Position numbers and translations under genes: made by a program. Positions 36,058-47,617 of a stretch of DNA of 64,000 bases are shown here, piece by piece; positions within the stretch are counted from its first letter, which is position 1; every line of letters starts with the position of its first letter. Source of the DNA: Rhynchosporium graminicola. Taxonomy: Eukaryota > Ascomycota > Leotiomycetes > Helotiales > Ploettnerulaceae. The stretch is from the NCBI GenBank assembly GCA_900074885.1, contig FJUW01000021.1:186001-250000 (forward strand). The letters run 5' to 3'. The notes below the pieces were generated by a model, which had not been told where the DNA came from, did not search any database, and saw only the letters and a program-made list of their open reading frames with translations.

Positions 36058-36660
36058 CGACCTTTAAATTGTTCGGTGATCTTCCCCCAGAGATTAGAGT
36101 GAAGATCTGGAAGCTCAATTTGCCAGCACCTCGATCATTGATACTCCATCCAGACTTTCATTTGGAATTGCTCACGGCCTTGCTTTGAGTCCCGTCAATT
36201 ATTGGGCAAGATCTACCCCATCTATTTCGGGGATCAAGTATGGAGTGGTGTCCGTCTTAGCTCCGATCGTGACACTGCCGTTTTTTTGGAACTTTAGAAA
36301 CTTGGGCAATCCAATCCTAACTTTTGCCACTTTTGGACACGATCTGTGCATGGGTAAAGACACTGACCTTGTGGTTCATGAACTAGATTACGGCACTATG
36401 CAAGCCTTCTCTCCTCACTTGGGCTACCCATTGATCATCAGACTCAATCCGGAAGAGCAGCAAGCTTATAACATATTCAAACACCTCGTTTTACAGCACA
36501 GTTTCTTGCTCGGTCTTACGTTGCCTTTGTTGTTGAGCAGTTCAAGCACCTCGAAACATTGTTGGTGGAAGGTAAGATGGCTGTGGTGGGATTGGCAGTT
36601 ACCGAGTAGTCTTTCAGGGATCGCTTGCGAGTGCTGGCTCGGGATAGAGGCGAGAGTGGA
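36058..36660 (+). pseudogene. 2EXR-domain protein relic
   Basis: 2EXR is a fungus-specific domain of unknown role, named for two ExR-like motifs. The opening block 'FKLFGDLPPEIRVKIWKLNLPAPR' is nearly canonical (F-x-L-F-x-x-L-P-x-E-I-R-x-x-I-W). After 42 codons a TGA ends the frame. Later pieces ('DRDTAVFLEL', 'VAFVVEQFKHLETLLVEGKM') sit in a different frame. No start codon precedes the block within a sensible distance, so the N-terminus may also be lost. Functional members are usually 250-400 residues. Confidence 0.6.
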
Positions 36661-37885
36661 AGTATTCTAACGTAGGCCTTTCTTCCCTTGGCTCACAACA
36701 AGTATCAGAAAGTGATAAGTCACAGGTACTTAGGAAAAGGGACCAAGATCTTGCCTAAAGCCATGGAAGTTATATTGACATCAACAAACACCTAATAGTA
36801 CTTGTTAAGAGCGACGGAGCTTACGTATATGAAAGTCAAACAGAGAACGTTGTTAAGCGAGCCTTTGATCTTCGGGTTCGGGGTAAACAAAGCTGTTCCT
36901 GGCTGTAAGGCGGGCGTTTGGATAAATACATACAGAGAGCAGCCATCAAATCTTCTTGAACACCTTCCGGTCGATTTGATTTGGGTCGAGGACCATCAAT
37001 GCAGTGTATACCGGCCAATGCGTCAGAGCCTACTTGGCAACACGAGGCTTTCAGTTAGGACATAGAGGCGTCCAAGGTATATGCCCTCGACAGGCGGTTT
37101 TATAGAATAAAAATTGCTTGATCGGCTCCTCGAAGAGATCTACCAAATTGATGGCCTTTTCTACTTAGGCTAAATAAGCTCAAAAGAATTCCACCTACTA
37201 GCAGCGATTATTTTGCACCCGTCGCTTGGCTTGAACGAAACGGCGAGATTTCCCACCCATGAGGGTGTATCCAACTATTATTCAACTACTTTCGAATCAT
37301 GATTGAGTACCCTAGAATTTTCAACCTCTACAGTAACACCTATCACATGTCTAGCGTGCGGCGGTAAGCTGTATAATTGTCGCTGGGTTGAGTCAGAAGT
37401 GGGGGTGGCGCAACTCCATCCTCAACAGAATATCTTGCTATCGTCACATTTCTGTGCGACTTCATCTCACTTCATACCTCATACTCTGAAGCACAGACAG
37501 TTTGGTAGTCTAAAGTGAGTTTCATTTCATCATACATGCAGATGTTGAAGAGTCTAGAACATGAGTCATGCTGAGTCGAGTCTTCAGCTTCTGAGCCCCA
37601 CCACGAGAGCTGACGGTGATGAAAGCTTGATCGAACAGATTATCATAACTTCGTAATCAAAGCTTGAAATTTTCAGATACAACGTCCGCATGGGGAAGTG
37701 CCATAAGGTCATCCGGCTGCACCCACGTTTACCATCTTTCCGAGCTTTTGTTATAACCTGCAGCTTCAAATATAAAGGCTTCACAGAAACCGCTCTTGCC
37801 CTTTGTGATATCAGACCTTGAATTTTTGATTTATGAATTCGAATTTTTTTTTTGGATCACACTTCAGTAGCAGTTTAACACAACT
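36661..37885. other. Intergenic, no gene seen
   Basis: Open frames at 36802-37065 and 37303-37518 lack any family pattern. The last 100 bp hold an A/T run (37847-37858) and lead into the S58 peptidase start. Confidence 0.45.
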
Positions 37886-39442
37886 ATGGTCCGTATGACA
37901 ATAAGAGATGTGGGATACACCCCTGGCCAGCTCCCAACTGGAACAAAGAACTCCATTCTGGATGTGAAAGGTAAGTTCCATCATGTAAGCTTTCAGGACT
38001 GATATTGATGAAATCATCTAGGCGTCCATGTTGGTCAAGCAACAGTAGGAGAAGATGGCAGTTCTGTCCGTAGTGGCGTGACCGTGATTCTCCCCCGTGC
38101 TCCAGACGACATTTCCATTCCATGTTACGCAGGAATGCACACACTCAATGGCAACGGCGAAGTTAGTGGATCATACCAGATCAAAGATTGGGGGTTTACC
38201 AACATGCCTATCGCTCTCACCAATTCTACAAGTTTTGGCACCGTATTCCAGCAGATTTGGGAATGGACACTGAAGAACGCCCGAGAGAAAAACACCTCTC
38301 TAGAAACAATGAGCCATAACTATGGTACGTATTCAACGGGGGAGTTCGTTCTCTTTTTCATTTTTCTCGAATGTCTCATGATTATCTTCAGACATGAGCT
38401 TTCCATCTTCATGGGCTATCTCGAAATGAGTTCTCGCTGATTCATCGCTGCACAGGTACTCCTATCGTGGCGGAGACGGCAGACTGGTGGCTAAATGATG
38501 TTCACGCTGCTGGATTAAAGCCGGAGACTGTACAAGAAGCCTTTACGAATGCTCTTACCCAGAAGGAGGTAATGGAGTCTCAGTATGGTGGTGGTGCGGG
38601 CATGACTTGTCATCACTTCCCTGGCGGTACGGGAACCAGCTCGAGGATCGTGAAAGGCGGAGAAGGGAGTGAGGGTGCTGAATTTACTGTTGGTGTTTTG
38701 TGCCAAACTAACTACGGACATGTGCCAGACTTGCAGGTACGTTGAATTCCCAATCCCATGATTCTTATTTTGGCCATGCAGCCAATGCTTGTCAGATAAG
38801 ACAGTGATATTGCCACTGAGACTTATGATTGTTTTAAGAGTTCTCTCGCTAACAATAACAGATTGGGGGCGTTCCCATTGGAAAGCTTATTTTGAAAGAG
38901 AAAGGACATCCAGTCCACATGCCGGACTCAACCGACGAAAAAGTGACCACAGGAGGCAAAGCAGAGGATGGCAGCATTGTCATTATTCTTATGTAAGTGT
39001 ATCTCAAATTCCAACTCGACAGTGGTGTAACAGAACCAGCTGATTTTAGTAAAGAACCGATGCTCCAATGCTCCCTCATCAACTCGCTCGTCTCGCTCGT
39101 CACTGCGCAGTCGGTTTAGCTCAGGTCGGCGGCCATGGAGTAGGATCCAACTTCTCAGGTGACATAGTGCTCGCTCTATCGACCGGCAATGCACCTAACG
39201 AACGCGTGCTCAATGCCCCCAAAAACGGTATCTCGGTCATCGAAAGCAACGATATCAAGATTATCAAGAACGAGAGTATGGATACGATGTACCGTGCTGC
39301 AAGTGAAGCTACTGAAGAATCAATTTTGAACTCTCTTGTTGCTGGACGAGCGGGAAGGACTGGGTATAAGGGGATCAAGTTGGATGGATTCCCAGTTGAC
39401 CTTGTTGGGAAACTATTGCAGAAGTATAGAGTCGTCGTTTGA
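37886..39442 (+). CDS. S58 family aminopeptidase (DmpA/BapA-like)
   Basis: N-terminal-nucleophile enzyme that cleaves itself into two chains and then removes N-terminal residues (L- or D-amino acids, or beta-peptides, depending on the member). Exons 37886-37970, 38022-38324, 38456-38736, 38862-38992, 39055-39442 give 395 residues. Seen: 'NSILDVKGVHVGQATV' near the N-terminus, 'NGNGEVSGSYQIKDWGF', 'VAETADWWLND', the 'VGVLCQTNYGH' strand, and 'TDAPMLPHQLARLARH' before the nucleophile region 'GVGSNFSGDIVLALST', placing the presumed catalytic Ser at about residue 301. Bacterial members have Gly before this Ser; here it is Phe. The last intron must end at TAAAG, not the earlier TTTAG, to keep frame. 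No signal peptide: likely cytosolic. Confidence 0.85.
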
Positions 39443-40722
39443 AACTAGTCTTTAGGATAGTCCAAATTATCGAGTGGAGCGATAGGCTGGTCATTCCAGG
39501 AGAAACTCGGTATTTCGCATGCCATTCTTTATGGTTTAAAAGGCTCTTATGACACAATTTCGAGCGAAAATGAGTGCAATGTAGCCGACTCGTATCGAAG
39601 ATCAGAAACGAAGAAACGAATCAGCTTACTGGCCATGCTTATGGATCGAGGCTACCTTGCTGGATCTTCAAGTCTGTGCAGCTCTAAAGCGTGTTCATAC
39701 TTCGGCTTCGTGTAGGATAATCCTTTCTCATCCAGTGACTGATCATGAAATTCGAGGAGGATAAGGCTGCCTAAAGTTTGTATGTACTGTGTTACCGTAC
39801 CTCATCTTCGCACTTCGAAGGTTATTCACGAGCTATCCAGGTGAAGTTTTGTTAGTTTCGTCTTTACCGGCTGAAGCCGTCTTCCGTAATTGGATATACT
39901 GGCTCGCTAACCATTTGAGTCTTGAGAAATCGAGAAAACTTAGATCACCGTTGACTGAACTCAACAGAACTCGTAGGAAGTGCTATCGGATAGACAGCTC
40001 TCGCCATCCAATCTACTTGAAAAGCCTTTAAAATCAAACTTTCCCTTCATGGCGTCAAGGAGGAGCCCGAGGAGATCAAGTATCTCATCAACGAGGTTGA
40101 AGTTTCGCGTCTGCTACTATTAAAGTTCGGTACAGTTTCCAAGGGGATAATAAAAAGGTGTGGAAGCACTAACGATGAAGTGTCAATGACTCTGCTCTCA
40201 AGTTACGGAGATGATAGACAGAATTGTCACCGAACTCCATCTTAAGATTTAGAAACATAGATATCTTGGTGATTTGAAGGCCGTGCTAAAAGAAGGAATG
40301 CTTGACAGATTGAGGCATCGGTTGCGGATTCTTAAATTATAATTCTACTCGCTAGACATTTTTATTCCGAGTCAGTATTTCAGTCTAATTGTCTCTGCGA
40401 CTGGAAGCTTATTGTTTTGAAGGGCAATATAGAGACAAGACAGTGAAACAGTCATAAGGCTATTCTCTCAGCAGTCCGACGTTATAAGACTATTACCACA
40501 TCTGAGTTTGATGACGCTTGAGGAAAATTCATCACCATATAGGCTGTTTCCAATGTCATCTGTTGCCAGAAGTGCAACTATGGAAGGCAGAATCGATTCC
40601 GTGGTAGCCGCCACTGGCAGAGAAATAGATTACCTAGATCGCACTAGGACAGAATCATAGCATCATGTTACCTAGAAACCGACTCCTATCATCAGGTTAC
40701 GGGGCCTATTTGGTTTCATTAC
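39443..40722. other. Intergenic, no supported gene
   Basis: A short plus frame at 39789-40031 begins with hydrophobic residues ('LPYLIFALRRLFTSY') but stops soon after, and the following DNA is full of stops. May be debris of another gene. Confidence 0.4.
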
Positions 40723-41178
40723 ATGAAAAAAGCCATCGAGATTTCTGATGAAGTAGCACACACAGCAGCTCCCGGTCCTGAGCTAAATTTTCGAGTACAT
40801 AAAGAGGTCTGCCACTCGTCAGATGTGATGCAATATGTTAGCCACGGCAACATTTCTAATATCAAAAACCTGTTTGATATGGCCCTTGCCTTAAATTTTG
40901 TTTGCTGGAACAGTGAATCTAAGTTGGAGGTATACATACGCCATATTTCGCTTTACTACATCATGAAAGGTGATTGCTTGAAATTGAAAAGCTGCATGAC
41001 ATGGTCAAGCCGAAGTGTGAAAAGATTTGCTCGACATGGATCCTTCAGATCAGCTGGGGCTCATAAAAGGAAGGGGGATGAGTCATGTTTTCCATTTTTA
41101 TATCTCAAGTTCCAATCGCATTTCAGGAAAGCTATAAAGAACGTGCTGTCTGCTCGAAACAGGATCAGAAGACTGTAA
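40723..41178 (+). pseudogene. Fragment resembling the leader of ankyrin-repeat proteins
   Basis: The first ~60 residues ('LNFRVHKEVCHSSDVMQYVSHGNISNIKNLFDMALA') resemble the segment that precedes ankyrin repeats in many fungal proteins (x-F-R-V-x(4)-V-P-x-S-x-x-(I/V)-x(3)-x-x-G-x-(I/V)-x-x-(I/V)-K-x-L-F). No complete ankyrin repeat follows and the rest of the 151-residue frame is basic and featureless. Most likely a truncated remnant. The resemblance is from memory of the family pattern, so confidence is limited. Confidence 0.4.
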
Positions 41179-41216
41179 TCGGATACTGAACTTCATTGCT
41201 AGTAAATATTGCTTCG

Positions 41217-41501
41217 ATGAACGTAATCGACCTCACTGTACTTTTCATAGTCTTAAGCGCCTGCATTCAAAATATATCGGCTAGTTGCTTTAACGGCGGA
41301 ACTGTGCAATCTAACAAGAATGTGGCTTTAAGCCACTCTAAACGAGCTTGCGTGGGTTTTGATAGCAACCTAGGCGCTTTCCCGTATGTATTAGCCATAG
41401 GCGAGGACAAGCACTTCTGCGTTAATAATCCCGGCAACCAGAGTGTATGGATTCACCACCAGCAAGAATGCCAGACAGGCCAGAAGCTTTGGCGCCTTTG
41501 A
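41217..41501 (+). CDS. Small secreted cysteine-containing protein (possible exon 1)
   Basis: 94 residues from the ATG at 41217. The N-terminus 'MNVIDLTVLFIVLSACIQNISA' is a good signal peptide with likely cleavage after Ala-Ser or Ser-Ala near residue 22-23. The mature part starts 'SCFNGGTVQSNK' and holds four Cys residues, no Pro-rich linker and no recognised domain. Small, secreted and Cys-containing fits candidate effector or antimicrobial proteins, but that is inference. A second protein-like stretch at about 41718-41810 ('FGVGGTNKSNSGLALDSGSC') has more Cys and could be a further exon in the same gene; I could not place the junction. A neighbouring relic and AT-rich flank suggest an accessory locus. 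Confidence 0.5.
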   Translation: MNVIDLTVLFIVLSACIQNISASCFNGGTVQSNKNVALSHSKRACVGFDSNLGAFPYVLAIGEDKHFCVNNPGNQSVWIHHQQECQTGQKLWRL

Positions 41502-43582
41502 TTGCTTAAAACTACTCTGCAAAACGTCATTCCTCTGACGAGGCAGTCAAGCGAGCATTGCAAAAGGACTTTCGCGTAAGTTTTGCTGGATGTGTCTGAA
41601 TCTTGGAAAAGACTAACTCATATTTTGAACCCTGATTTCAATGATGGGTAATGCTAGAGTATCTCTATCTAGTTGATACAGCTAGGTCATGCCCATATTT
41701 TCACGTTCTTTGATTTTAGCCGAGGATTTGGTGTCGGTGGTACGAACAAGAGCAACAGCGGTCTTGCTCTTGATAGTGGTTCTTGTAATAAGAGTGATTG
41801 CGACTATCGTTATCGTTAGAATGCTATTGAGTCTGCTGGATTGGGGACTGCTTGGATAGAGTGTTCGATGGTCGGTTCGTCGTCCGTAGGTTAAAGAGGC
41901 AGTGTTAGGAGCAACTTACAATTATGCAAAGTCGACATTATTTTCATTTAACTTGATATTTTCTTCATGACATACACTCGCGATGTTGGTCGGCATATGC
42001 GTGCCTTTCCGGCACCTACGGCGCTTCTGCTGTAGTAGGAGGAAATATGCTAGGAATTGACGAACGTAGCATGCGAAATCATTAGACTAGATAAGATCAC
42101 TACACCTTCATCTGGTCTAAACAACGAAACCTCAAGGTAAAATTGAATCTAACCTAATCATAGTCGATATACTTCGTACAGGGGGTTAATGTAAAATCGC
42201 TGCCTGGGCACTTGCTTCAACGCCTTTCAGGGAAATCAAGTTGAAAATACTATTATGTGATTCGTTTACCACCCCTGGCTGTAATCGATTTTAAGCTTTA
42301 GAGTATCGCTTGTGATGGCGCCATACATACCTAACTACATGCAAGCACTATCCCCCCCCCAGTTTGAAACGTTAAAACCTGTGCTGCAGTAGGGGCGAAA
42401 TTTCTACCTTTGAATCCGGGGGGGATGGTACTATCGTACCTTTATAGGTACTGCACAGCGCACAAAGTGGTAAGTTCGGAGGTTCCCAAACCTTCTTTCT
42501 GATACAACCACGCGTACACTAAGGTCTTACTTCTTGACCTTTTCTTCGCTGGAGATATCGCTTGTGAGCTTAGACTTCCGCGAGGGATCGAGACGGGATT
42601 CTACTTAAGAAGTAGAACTGGTAATAATCTTTGATTATACCTCACGGGCAAAGCGTAGTAGAATAACAGACGTCAAGTGACGGTCATTAGACAATGGGGC
42701 CTATGAATGGAGGCGGCAAGAAAGGGGCAGGAATAGTAGAGGATGGGTCTCTGACTGTTCGAAAGTAAGAATGAACTCAGAGGGGAATGATTCAAGAGTA
42801 AAAAACCGTTCCGAAGAGTTTTGGCGCAGCAAGAATAAACTTCTTTGAAACACCGCTCTTTTACTACCCTAGATAGCCTACAAGCTCTACTTATGCTCTC
42901 CTCTGTCAAAATTTTACGAAATTAACCGAAGATTAGGCATCTATTTCACACGACTACTACAGTAGTTACGTTAAAGTTGATAGGCTAGGGTCGATACCGA
43001 AGGTCAGAGTGTAACTAGATCTTTTTGCCTCAAATGTTCGATTAGGAAGGAACAAAGAGATTCTTACCTATCGTGAGAATATTTTTATCCAAGAAACGTC
43101 AGATAGATTTCCCCTGGTGTTTTCGTGTTTACAGGACTATGCAAAGCAGAAACCGTCAGCTGAACATTCAGTTATTAGGCAAAATTATTCATTTAACTCT
43201 GGCTTAATTTCTTGAGACATATAGCTATGTCCTTTGAACTTCTGAAAGATTCTACTTGATGATCAAATATAAATCTCCTATGATCAGAGTTCGATATTAG
43301 TTACTTTAATTTAATGCAATCTCGTTCAGCTAACCCTGATCACAATTTTTCAAGATAGTTTTCTTTACGTTCACAGTCATCTCGAACGCGAGGCTTGATG
43401 GCACGGTTAGGCAGTCGAAAATCTTCGTTTCAAGTTATCTTCTGAGTTGAAATTTTTTTTGAAACGGAAAATCACTTGGTATGGTCCTTAACGAATCATG
43501 TGAATTCGTAGCCTCACTTTAGTTAATTCCATATAATAGTCTCGTAACTTTAACATTCTAGGAACCCGCCATAAGCATGTGA

Positions 43583-43622
43583 GGGGTACCACCTGATGTA
43601 AGGGGGTACCACCTGTTGTAAG
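43583..43622. repeat. 20-bp tandem duplication
   Basis: Two adjacent copies of GGGGTACCACCTGNTGTAAG differing at one base. The motif and the following AT-rich text resemble LTR ends, but no matching second LTR or target-site duplication was found in the window. Confidence 0.7.
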
Positions 43623-44489
43623 AAAGTATATATCCGTAGTATCAGAATACCAAGATTCCTTGGCATCCCACTACTCGACTGTCGTTTTCGATGGCCTATT
43701 GACTTTCTATTGACACCTGTAGCTGATCCCCAGATAGTATCCTAGCTCAGCGATAGGAAAAGAACCTAGCTTGATTTTTCGGGTGCCTGTGAGCTGATCT
43801 AGGTGTGTTCTGATGTTTGAGTTCAGGTAGCAAATGAGTCGCGTGACTGACATAAGAATATTAATACGATAAAGAGATGTCTTGCGACTTCAAACCTTCC
43901 CTGGCACTGGATAGTAGCTAAGAATACTTTGTGCATGTCCGATGAGTTAAGAAGAAAATATTCCGCACGGAATAGCTTTTCGGGTGGTATTTGATTTGGT
44001 AATATCTTAGAGCTTATTGGGCTTATCTTTGGAGATTTTATAAGGTATTTTAGCTTACGTTTCGCTTGACTCAGTCACTGCCAAAATAGACTTTCGTCAG
44101 GTGTAAGCACGGAATAAGCATATATACCCCTGCTGTACCACCTAATTTCAGGGATATGCAAAAATTGGGGTATATCCTTATATGTAAAGCTAAGAATCCC
44201 GTTCCTAGCGCCGAGGGATACATCCGAGTTATCCTTGAGTCAAATCTCCTTATGGCGAGTTTCTACCGTAGCGAATTTCGAAATGTAAGTTACAAGATAC
44301 TTCTCAATTGCTTCGTCGGCTAATACATGGATGCACCTCAGCGTAGACCATGCATTCGACTAAGATTCCAGAGCGGAGGAGACATATTTTCCCAGTTTCT
44401 CTCCAAACGTTTGAACACGAAGCGGATCTCTGTTAACTGTCATTCCCTTCATACATGCTCGCTTTCTCCATGGGGTCTGGACCGGGCAG

Positions 44490-44561
44490 GGTTAACATCA
44501 AGGTTAACATCAAGGTTAACATCAAGGTTAACATCAAGGTTAACATCAAGGTTAACATCAA
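44490..44561. repeat. 12-bp minisatellite, six perfect copies
   Basis: Unit GGTTAACATCAA repeated six times without a mismatch, then a decayed seventh (GGTTAAATCAA). Because 12 is a multiple of 3, it stays open in several frames ((VNIK)n, (LTSR)n); that is a by-product, not evidence of a gene. Confidence 0.95.
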
Positions 44562-46157
44562 GGTTAAATCAAACCAGAATTCCCTGCAAACCCACTGTGG
44601 ACACGTCCAGACCCACGGAGAATGCGCGAGTACATGTAGTTATCGTGCATGTCATGCCAGCCAGCATGCTTATTTTGGTAGTGCTTAATGCCGGCAATGT
44701 TCAACAATTCTGCTGACCGATAAGAATCATCGTGTTCGTATCTTCTCCGTTCTCCGAATCGAAGTCAATAGCCCCGATATCTTCTGAACTTTCCAGGATA
44801 TCCAGTCTCTTTATGGGCACAACAGAGGCCAACTACTATAGCTAAATTTCCATCGTTGGGCGTTGTTCCCGAGCTGATTATGGATCCTTCCCTGCGCGGC
44901 GAGCGCCGATTACAAGTTGTGTGTTTGGGATCAGCATCCTGACTCAGTTGACAATGTCCGAGTTGAAGAAAGAGAGAACGGCCGCCTAAACACTCCACTC
45001 CGATCGGATAATCCATGGTAACCGGAGATCAGTACATATCCGTAGCGGGCCGATGCGGTGCTACTCGTGGTTGAGATAAGTAAATCATTACCCTGTCACT
45101 ATCGGCACGAACCTCCGTAAGGACTACAATCGTCGCCACCCAAAGATGGTAGCCCACAGAAACTCATATCGGGGCGCGCTACCACAACCTCGATTGAATA
45201 GCAACAAATATTCAAAAGAGTACAAAAGATAGATATAATTAAGGCGCATCCTTCAGTATATTCAGAGTCATTAAACACCAATCGTCGATAAAGATATGCT
45301 TATTTCCCATAAAAGTAGGTCTTAGTCAATTTCTTCAAGGGATTTTTGAAGTGCTTACAGCCCTTTTTAACTTGATCATTACACCACCTTCAACACTCCA
45401 AATAGACTCTATATACGCGCAAGTTTGCAGGATATCTACCTCTACTTTAGCGTACGTTACCTACAAGTCTTTGTTTAGAAGTAGTTGTGTTTGATTTAAT
45501 CAATATCTGACTTCTGGCGGCACAGATTAGCCTTAGCATCATCCTACTTTAGGTGCAACTACCAAATCAATGCCAAGACTTGCTTACTACACGCTTACTG
45601 ATATCCAAACAGCATAGCTAAATCGCCATGTGCTAACTAAGCGAGCCGAAAGTGTAGTGTGCATTTATCACTACCAAGATTTGCATATGTAACTATGTAT
45701 GGTGTATCGCTGACTTTCCCCCTTAATGTAAAATCGTCAAATCATCTTCCTACTCTGCATCTTATGTATATGTCCACCCAACTAATTACATCCCTCTGAA
45801 ACATAGCTTCACTAGCTACAGTCGCATCTACTATACTATTTGAATGATAGATTGATAACATACTATACATATTATCCTTTCTCTCTCCGTGTACCGGGCT
45901 CGTAGCCTATTGATACCTATCCTGAAGCCTTTGCATGGCTATTGCAGTCGGTAAGACGCTGTTTTGTACTATAGAAGGCTACCAAAGTGATACAGGGGCA
46001 GAGCTTAAAGCTCAGGAGTCATAGTATTAAGGAGGAGGAGTGGTAGTGCGCAGAAGTGTTAGAAATCTCTGAATAGCCTCAAATTTCACTTGATATTATC
46101 CTTAGCCTTAGTGGTATTTATGTCATTATGAAAAAAATTCTTTTTGCATAAATCGCT

Positions 46158-46198
46158 TACCCCCTCTAGTAATCTTACAAATATGTCTAGGAGGGGTA
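46158..46198. repeat. Imperfect inverted repeat
   Basis: Arms TACCCCCTCTAG and CTAGGAGGGGTA pair at 10 of 12 positions across a 17-nt spacer. Could be an old transposon end or chance. Confidence 0.5.
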
Positions 46199-47510
46199 CG
46201 TTTCTAGATGTAGTCGCCAAGTTACTAAAATCTTAGCGCATGTTGATTCGGCTATTTGACCATGGCAATTTAGCCGTAGCTAAAGTTTATTGTTGTCTTT
46301 GGGCTCGTTGTGGCGACGATTGTAATATCCAATCGTTCAACTGATATCAGTCCAGTTGTGGCGAGAAAATGCTAGGACTACGTACAGGGTAGGGGTTTAG
46401 TCATCCTCACTTCCAGATATGGGTGCCACGAAAACAATGACCAATAGAACTACTCGCTCTCTCCGTGTCTGAGCCTGTCCACGGTGGATTTGCACAGAAT
46501 ATCTGATTAGAGTCGACTCTTAATGTATCACATATCAAGTTCAGACCCACGAAGAGACCGAATGAGGCTAATCCAGTTCGCAACCGGAGGTCTCTGAAAA
46601 CCTCGGTCTACCCTACTATAATACTAGAATGAACACGCAGAATAATTACTTCTACCTCTGGTTGCCAATCGATATTTGCATAGTGTATTGATCAAGACGG
46701 AGGTGTTACTGTTTTATTAGTAATTTACATTCAGTTTATAGTGTCTTGTACGGAATGGGTTTGACAGCGGATCTCGCCCTCCCCATGTGTTATTCTCTAA
46801 ACTTATGGAAAAAAAAACCTTGAACTCTTGATTTTTGATTAGAAAGATAGCCTTGCTGCTCGACAAGGGAGGGCGAGGCCCACTGTCAATTCCATTCCGT
46901 ACTATTCAAGTATCTTGTCTCTACGAGTGGGCGGGAAACTGCCGATTTGTGGGAAGCGAGAGCACCCAAATGAGAATGTCTAGAGATAGTTTTTTTATAC
47001 TATACAATTCGAATTTTGTCGAGTAAGTTTCGAAAAGTACTAGAGCACTCTGATTTAATATCTGTTGACTTTTTATGGTATTTAGTTCATCAAAATAATA
47101 CGTTATACAAAGGCGGGGACAATCGCGAGCCTGCCTCAAATCCGCAGCTTCCCGCCCACACGGAGAGCTTGTTACAATTAGATTTATGGGGTATTCGGTT
47201 TTGGTACATTTGGTGGGGCGTCCGGAGACGTCCGTTCACGAATTTGGATAGCCTCGGACGATGAAAGCCATGTTTGGCCCATGACTAGCATTCTGCATGA
47301 GTAGTTTGATGGACTTGTTGATATGCATTTTACACGTTCACCTTGGCATTTTCTCTTTGCGATCAGAAAGAGAGTACAACTCCGGCTGACCTATGCAAAG
47401 GATTCCACAATGGCGGCAGCTAGAGAATTCTTACTTCGAAGGGCCACTTTATTCTGCGATCTAGAAGCAGAGCCAGAATCAACAAGAGAAAGGGATAAGA
47501 GGATGGAGAA

Positions 47511-47517
47511 TATAAAG
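47511..47517 (+). promoter_or_regulatory. Possible TATA box of the tyrosinase gene
   Basis: TATAAAG lies 107 bp before the start codon, followed by a pyrimidine-rich leader with repeated CAAGCTTC-like steps. Good spacing for a fungal core promoter. Confidence 0.4.
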
Positions 47518-47617
47518 GAGGCTCGGTTTCCTTCGAAAACAATCATTAAGCTTCAGGACAAAGACTTCAAGCTTCCTCGCCACGATAGCTTCCAGCTCGA
47601 CCTCTGAGTCAGTCACC

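Larger units (their letters stand above)
41502..47617. other. 6-kb AT-rich gene desert
   Basis: Apart from a possible extra exon near 41,718-41,810, nothing here reads as protein. It contains a 20-bp tandem duplication (43583-43622), a 12-bp minisatellite (44490-44561) and an imperfect inverted repeat (46158-46198). CpA and TpG are not depleted, so it is not RIP-saturated like the element at 58 kb; it could be old transposon or non-coding DNA. Confidence 0.45.

Noticed and set aside
42350..42460. Poly-C/poly-G runs as a possible regulatory quadruplex
   Set aside because: Only isolated runs; no four-run arrangement.
43583..44561. CRISPR-like repeat array
   Set aside because: Units are contiguous, without spacers, and the genome is eukaryotic.
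44327..44716. Repeat-containing frames (LTSR)n and (VNIK)n as a possible repeat protein
   Set aside because: Produced by the 12-bp minisatellite; flanks do not read as protein and no start context exists.
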